Assembly: GCF_001522545.3 (NCBI RefSeq)
Contig: NC_031768.1
Span: 4,601,044-4,665,043 of the forward strand
Direction: 5' to 3'
Length of the DNA stretch: 64,000 nucleotides
Source of the DNA: Parus major
Lineage: Eukaryota > Chordata > Aves > Passeriformes > Paridae
Shown: positions 59,852-64,000 of the stretch, in pieces
Position numbering within the stretch: position 1 is the first letter of the stretch
Layout of the letters: each line of letters opens with the position of its first letter
The notes under the pieces: generated by a model
What the model was told of the DNA's origin: nothing
Databases searched by the model: none
What the model saw: only the letters and a program-made list of their open reading frames with translations
Made by a program: the position numbers and the translations under genes

Positions 59852-60596
59852 GTCAGTACCAATGAGGATCCCAAGTTAAGATCACCAACCCTGAGGGCTC
59901 CTTGGAGACAACAGCAGAAGAAATCTTAGCCTAGAGTTTGTAAGAAACAGGCAAATTCATAGATTTTGAATTAAATTCTTATTACTAATCTCTTTTTTTC
60001 CCCTCTGTGTCCCATTTTGGTCACTTGGGATTTATCTCTTAAGGGGTCTGATCCAAAAATAAGAAGAAATTTAAAATCAAAAAACATGTATATGAAGAAA
60101 ATCTTCTTTTTTGGCTGTGTAACAAATCTGACTCAGTGTCTTATGTTTGTGATGTTTTTTAAATCACATAAACACTTGAAAAATCTACTCTTTTTAGTCA
60201 CCACTTCAAAATGTTGATGTCTTCTTCACCAAAATGCAGTTACTTTTATCTTTCTAAACCCCCTCTTGTATGGCCATACAAGGTGTCTCTGCCTTGTCAT
60301 TTGGGGCATAAGGAGCAGGGCAGAGAAACCTAAAATAACACCAACTTTAATTTCTTGATATTTTTTTCAGTTATTTTTTTCAGATATACGACAGCACACA
60401 TTTTGAGTAAAATTTTCAGCATCTCGGCATGAAGCTTTATGTGAAAGAAAGCGTAATCAGGAAATAATTTAATTTCTATCCAGTCTACCAAATTTATTTC
60501 ATAGTGGCAATAAGTCCCTAAGACCTCCACGTGCTCAGTCATGTGGCAGCCCAAGTGAGGGCTGAGATTCACCTCTGTTTTGATGTTTGGTTTCAG
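59852..60596 (+). other. ABCG1: ABCG1 intron 3
   Basis: A 745 bp intron, GTCAGT to TGGTTTCAG, AT-rich. No other feature is recognised. Confidence 0.85.
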
Positions 60597-60729
60597 AGAG
60601 ACGGGGATGAAAGGAGAAATCCTCATCAACGGGCAGCCCCGCGACCTGCGCTCCTTCCGCAAAGTCTCCTGCTACATCATGCAGGATGACATGCTCCTCC
60701 CTCACCTCACTGTCCAGGAAGCTATGATG
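60597..60729 (+). CDS. ABCG1: ABCG1 coding exon 4, Q-loop region
   Basis: This 133 nt exon lies between TTTGGTTTCAG and GTGAGC (phase 2 to phase 0) and encodes residues 135-179. It contains [17 protein letters not shown], then [20 protein letters not shown] and QEAMM. The glutamine of YIMQDD (residue 164) is the Q-loop residue that couples the nucleotide-binding domain to the membrane domain in ABCG transporters. The sequence is nearly identical to mammalian ABCG1, with a few conservative changes. The GC content and CpG frequency are higher than in the introns around it. Confidence 0.97.
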
Positions 60730-62110
60730 GTGAGCTTTGTTCCTTCCTCTCATTTGTCTGAGCAGGAGAAAATGGAAGGTGGTTTTTGTTGTGCCCTTGG
60801 TTTTACCCCTGGCAGTGCCGCACGGTGTTATCCCTGCCTGATCCCGCTCCATCAAAGTTCTTGGAGTTTGGTGATGCCTTGGATTCCATTTCAGGCTCAT
60901 CCTTCTAGGAATTCTTTGGCTTTATAATTTCCAGTTTGTGCCCAGCATTATGATTTGGAAGGAGATCTAAGTGTCTGCTCCTTAGATCTCCTAGAGAACA
61001 GAACCTGAAATTCTTCACAAATGAGCCTTTGTAGGGACCATCTGTTTGCTTGGGTGGTGGATGAGTAACCTCATCTCTCTTTTTCTCCTCATCTTTCATC
61101 TTCTGACTGAAAATTGTTATTTACACTTCAGTGTGATCTCTCTGCCACTTCTACTCTTTTGTGCCTTTTTAAAAATAAAGGCATTTTACAAAATCTCATT
61201 TCTTCATGGGAAAAAAAGCAACCAGGAACAGAGTAAGTCCAAGATGTACAGGCAGTGTAAATTCTTCTCATTGTTTTGCATGGCATTAGGAAGTTTATGA
61301 ATTGTCAACTTGACCAGTTAGTCTGGAAGTGTCTGTAGCTCAGCTTGAGAAATGAGCCAGTTTTTCTCAGAAATTGTTATCAAAAATAAAGCTTGGGTTG
61401 CTCACACTGTGCCAGCTCAATTCACAAATTTTAAGGCCAGAAGAAATCATTCCAGTTCTTATGTGGCTAATTTTTTGTGAAGGCTCTGTTCTGTGGAGAA
61501 GTTTTTCTTCTCTTTTGTTTACTTGAGTGTTTTAATCAGAATCCCATGGGACCACTTTTGCAGAATTGGGCCCAGATTATACTTGCTGTCTAAAATTAAT
61601 CAATCAAGGCTCTGCCAAAAAATAATTACTTAACAGTTTAATTGCTTTTAATAAAGGTTAATCATGATGTTTTGTGGAGCTGCCTCTCAGGACAGCAGAT
61701 GACATCTTTTCACAAGATTATTTATTTCTGCTCTCACTTGTTTGCATCCTGGAGAATGGCAGAGTTCATTTATCTTTACAGTGTGAATGAAGCACAAATA
61801 AACTGTGTCTTTAGAATTGCCTGGGAAGTTTTTGGGTGTGCAAAATATGTCACTCTCCCATCTTCCTGTAAAGCTCTTTGTTTTGCAGAATGGCCTTTTT
61901 TTTCTAATACACTTTTTGTTGGGTGCTTTGCCTAAGTCAAATTAGACTCAGTTATTTACTGCACAGAAAAATGTGATGCTTGTGGCTGGAACATTGTTGT
62001 TCAAATTTAGGTTTTCTGACTGGGTTGAGAGAAGTTGTTTAAATGGTACCTTGGAGTGTTGTGCCTGAGACATCTACTCTAAAATCAAAATCCATTGTTT
62101 TACATTCCAG
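60730..62110 (+). other. ABCG1: ABCG1 intron 4
   Basis: A 1.4 kb intron, GTGAGC to CATTCCAG. It contains a 12 bp perfect hairpin (60960-60992), listed separately. No gene is recognised. Confidence 0.85.
60960..60992. other. 12 bp perfect inverted repeat, 9 nt loop
   Basis: AGGAGATCTAAG at 60960-60971 is the reverse complement of 60981-60992. It would form a small hairpin in the ABCG1 pre-mRNA about 230 bp after exon 4. Confidence 0.8.
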
Positions 62111-62161
62111 GTATCTGCTCATCTGAAACTTCAAGAGAAGGATGAAGGGAGGAGAGAAATG
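62111..62161 (+). CDS. ABCG1: ABCG1 coding exon 5
   Basis: This 51 nt exon (17 codons, phase 0 to phase 0) lies between ACATTCCAG and GTATGT. It encodes VSAHLKLQEKDEGRREM, residues 180-196, matching mammalian ABCG1 directly after the QEAMM end of exon 4. It is part of the helical subdomain of the nucleotide-binding domain. The next mammalian segment, leading to the ABC signature motif, is not found in the remaining 1.8 kb, so exon 6 lies beyond the window. Confidence 0.95.
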
Positions 62162-64000
62162 GTATGTACACTGCCCATCAAACTAGAATTTGGGGGATGC
62201 CAAGAAGTTGGCTCTGTAAAGCAGACATTTTTTACCTAATACTGAGCAGAATTAATACAGAATAAATACAGAATAAATCATAACCTCTGGGCTGACAAAT
62301 GTCATTAGGAGGGAATATTCACTGCAGTCTCCATGAAAGGTACTTTCAGTACGAGACTGGAAAATTTTAAAAGATTTACTGAAGCAAATTTCACAGGTTT
62401 TGCAGGATTCCTGTCCATGCACCTTAGCACCTTGGATTCTCCTGTGTCTGAGGGCTCAGGAGAGTGAGATAAATCACCCAGCTGGGCCTGCACTAGGAAC
62501 TGTGCTCCTCTAACCCATCCCTGGGGAAAAGCACCTCTTTTCCTCAAATATGACAACTGTGGCAACTTCCTAGGTAGAGCAGCTGTTTTTGTGACTGTCC
62601 TTTGTCTGTTTCCAAATTGGAGCAATTGGCATTTCTTCAGACTCAAAAGAATCCTTGAAAATCAGAAAGGGAAGTTTACAGGAATCAGCTTATGTTTGGT
62701 AAACACAGCTTGCTTTTTTATTGGAAAAGAAATTGATATAGAAACAGCTGTTAACTTAGCTGTACTTCAGAAGCCTTAGCTCATTTACACTCTAGTGAAG
62801 TTAGGCCAAGCAAGTTAATTCACTTGTTCACACTGTCACTGTAATTACAAGCAGCTCTTTGAGTTAAAAACTGTGCTGTGTTTATTCAACACATGTTAGA
62901 AGAATTTTCTGGTTAGCGTTACTGGCCTGAGCAGGAGAAGATAATTCATTTTATTGTTGTAAATTGGAGTGTAAATGTTTATCATAGATAAATGTTATGA
63001 ATTTATACACTTGTGCTAGCAGGATTGCAGACTCTTGTTTAAAGCAGGGACAAGTGAAAATCCTCCAGTGAACCACAGTTTATGTTTCTAGCTGTCCTTG
63101 CTTGTGCTTCCTGAGTCCTGTTTACCCTCCCCAGAGATAAAGTGAATGGGGGAATTGGTTTTTTTTCTCTGAGAATCAAGGCTTAGTGGGTTTTGCTATT
63201 TTTTTATTCCCTCCTATTGGGAAAGGGAACTCCTGGAAATCAAAATCAGGACAAGCAAAGGGTCAGGCCCTGGTTGGTCTCACCAACTTTCACCAGGTCA
63301 GGCACTCTTTCTGGAAAACTCTCCATCCATGCAGTTGATATTTGAAAAATGGTCAGCTCTGTTTCCTCAACTTCAGTGAAGTATTAAATGTCTGGGCTGC
63401 TTTCTACCTCTGAAGTGGTGGAAGTTTTTAATTGCACGAGCAGTGTAGCTCATGGATTCACTCATTTTTGTGTCCATGCTTTTACTGAGGCCAGAGAGCT
63501 ATTTCCCTATTATAGGACTACCAGACCAGACCTACAGCCACTGAAACAGAAAAAATCATAGTTCCTGGGATTGTTCTCCTTTTGCTCCCAAAACCCTGGG
63601 AGGAGCTGTGCCCTTCCCGAGGCTGTGCCCTGAGGAAATCCCAAATATCTGAGCTCTGAGGGGAGTGAAAACACTTCAAATCAATGGCTGCACTTGAAAG
63701 AGGAGACCGTGGAGAACAGAAGAGATAAAGCAGGTCACTGCTCTACAGAAACCACTGGGTTTTGTTACAGAGTTCCTTGCAGAGACAACCCCAGAGTTCT
63801 GTTGAAAGAAGCTGCTTGGTTTCACTGTGTAAGAGCCCCTCACATGCTGCAGAGCTCTTCTGATGTAAGTGCCACATCCATAAATACACAGCTACAGAAG
63901 AACTGGTTTCCACTCCTTTTTCACCTCTTTACTGAGTGAGGTCATGTAGGACAAACAAGCAGAATTTGGGTCAAAGCAGTAAATGGTACTGAGTCTAATA
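62162..64000 (+). other. ABCG1: ABCG1 intron 5, partial
   Basis: GTATGT donor, then AT-rich sequence to the right edge. I searched it for the following ABCG1 segment and found none. A short AATAAATACAG-type repeat is at 62250-62277. Nothing else is recognised. Confidence 0.75.

Noticed and set aside
62162..64000. ABCG1 exon 6
   Set aside because: I looked for the segment that follows residue 196 in mammals and found no matching frame with splice sites, so it must lie to the right of the window.
1..64000. CRISPR arrays, operons or phage-like systems
   Set aside because: The sequence is vertebrate nuclear DNA with spliced genes. The regular repeats are microsatellites and minisatellites without unique spacers.

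Overview
The window looks like a bird nuclear chromosome. It contains ABCG1 exons separated by introns of 0.7 to 31 kb, six truncated CR1-type LINE fragments, and assembly gaps (N) that mostly sit inside microsatellites or minisatellites. Nothing in it is bacterial. Almost all open frames outside the exons listed are chance frames in introns, intergenic DNA or tandem repeats.

Layout: (1) Positions 1-5481 hold the 3' half of a plus-strand membrane-protein gene. Its five visible exons encode the end of a fibronectin type III domain, a cysteine-rich segment, an SEA domain and a transmembrane helix. Position and orientation match UMODL1, which lies directly upstream of ABCG1 in human, but the ZP module expected of UMODL1 is absent, so the name is tentative. 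(2) Positions 5482-25400 are intergenic or 3' UTR sequence rich in repeats. They include a (TTTTA)n and a (TTTC)n array, a (TAGAA)n array joined to the end of a CR1 copy, two abutting minisatellites (47 and 36 bp units), and a small GC/CpG-rich patch near 21.2-21.5 kb. (3) From about 25.5 to 26.7 kb there is a CpG-rich promoter region with the first coding exon of ABCG1 (25806-25847) and a DR4 element closely resembling LXR response elements. (4) From 25.8 kb to the right edge the window is the 5' part of ABCG1: five coding exons (codons 1-196) and a 30.8 kb second intron. The rest of the gene lies beyond the window.

ABCG1 is a half-size ABC transporter that moves cholesterol and related sterols towards HDL and is induced by LXR. 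The exons here encode the cytosolic N-terminus and the first part of the nucleotide-binding domain, including Walker A (Lys124 in this numbering) and the Q-loop. Reading phase is continuous over all four splice junctions.

The most unusual structure is at 45519-45801 in ABCG1 intron 2. It is a 283 bp element with 93 bp perfect inverted arms, TG...CA ends and a 5 bp flanking direct repeat. It looks like a palindromic LTR-like or foldback insertion that would make a long perfect RNA hairpin in the ABCG1 pre-mRNA. No complete new multi-gene system is visible.
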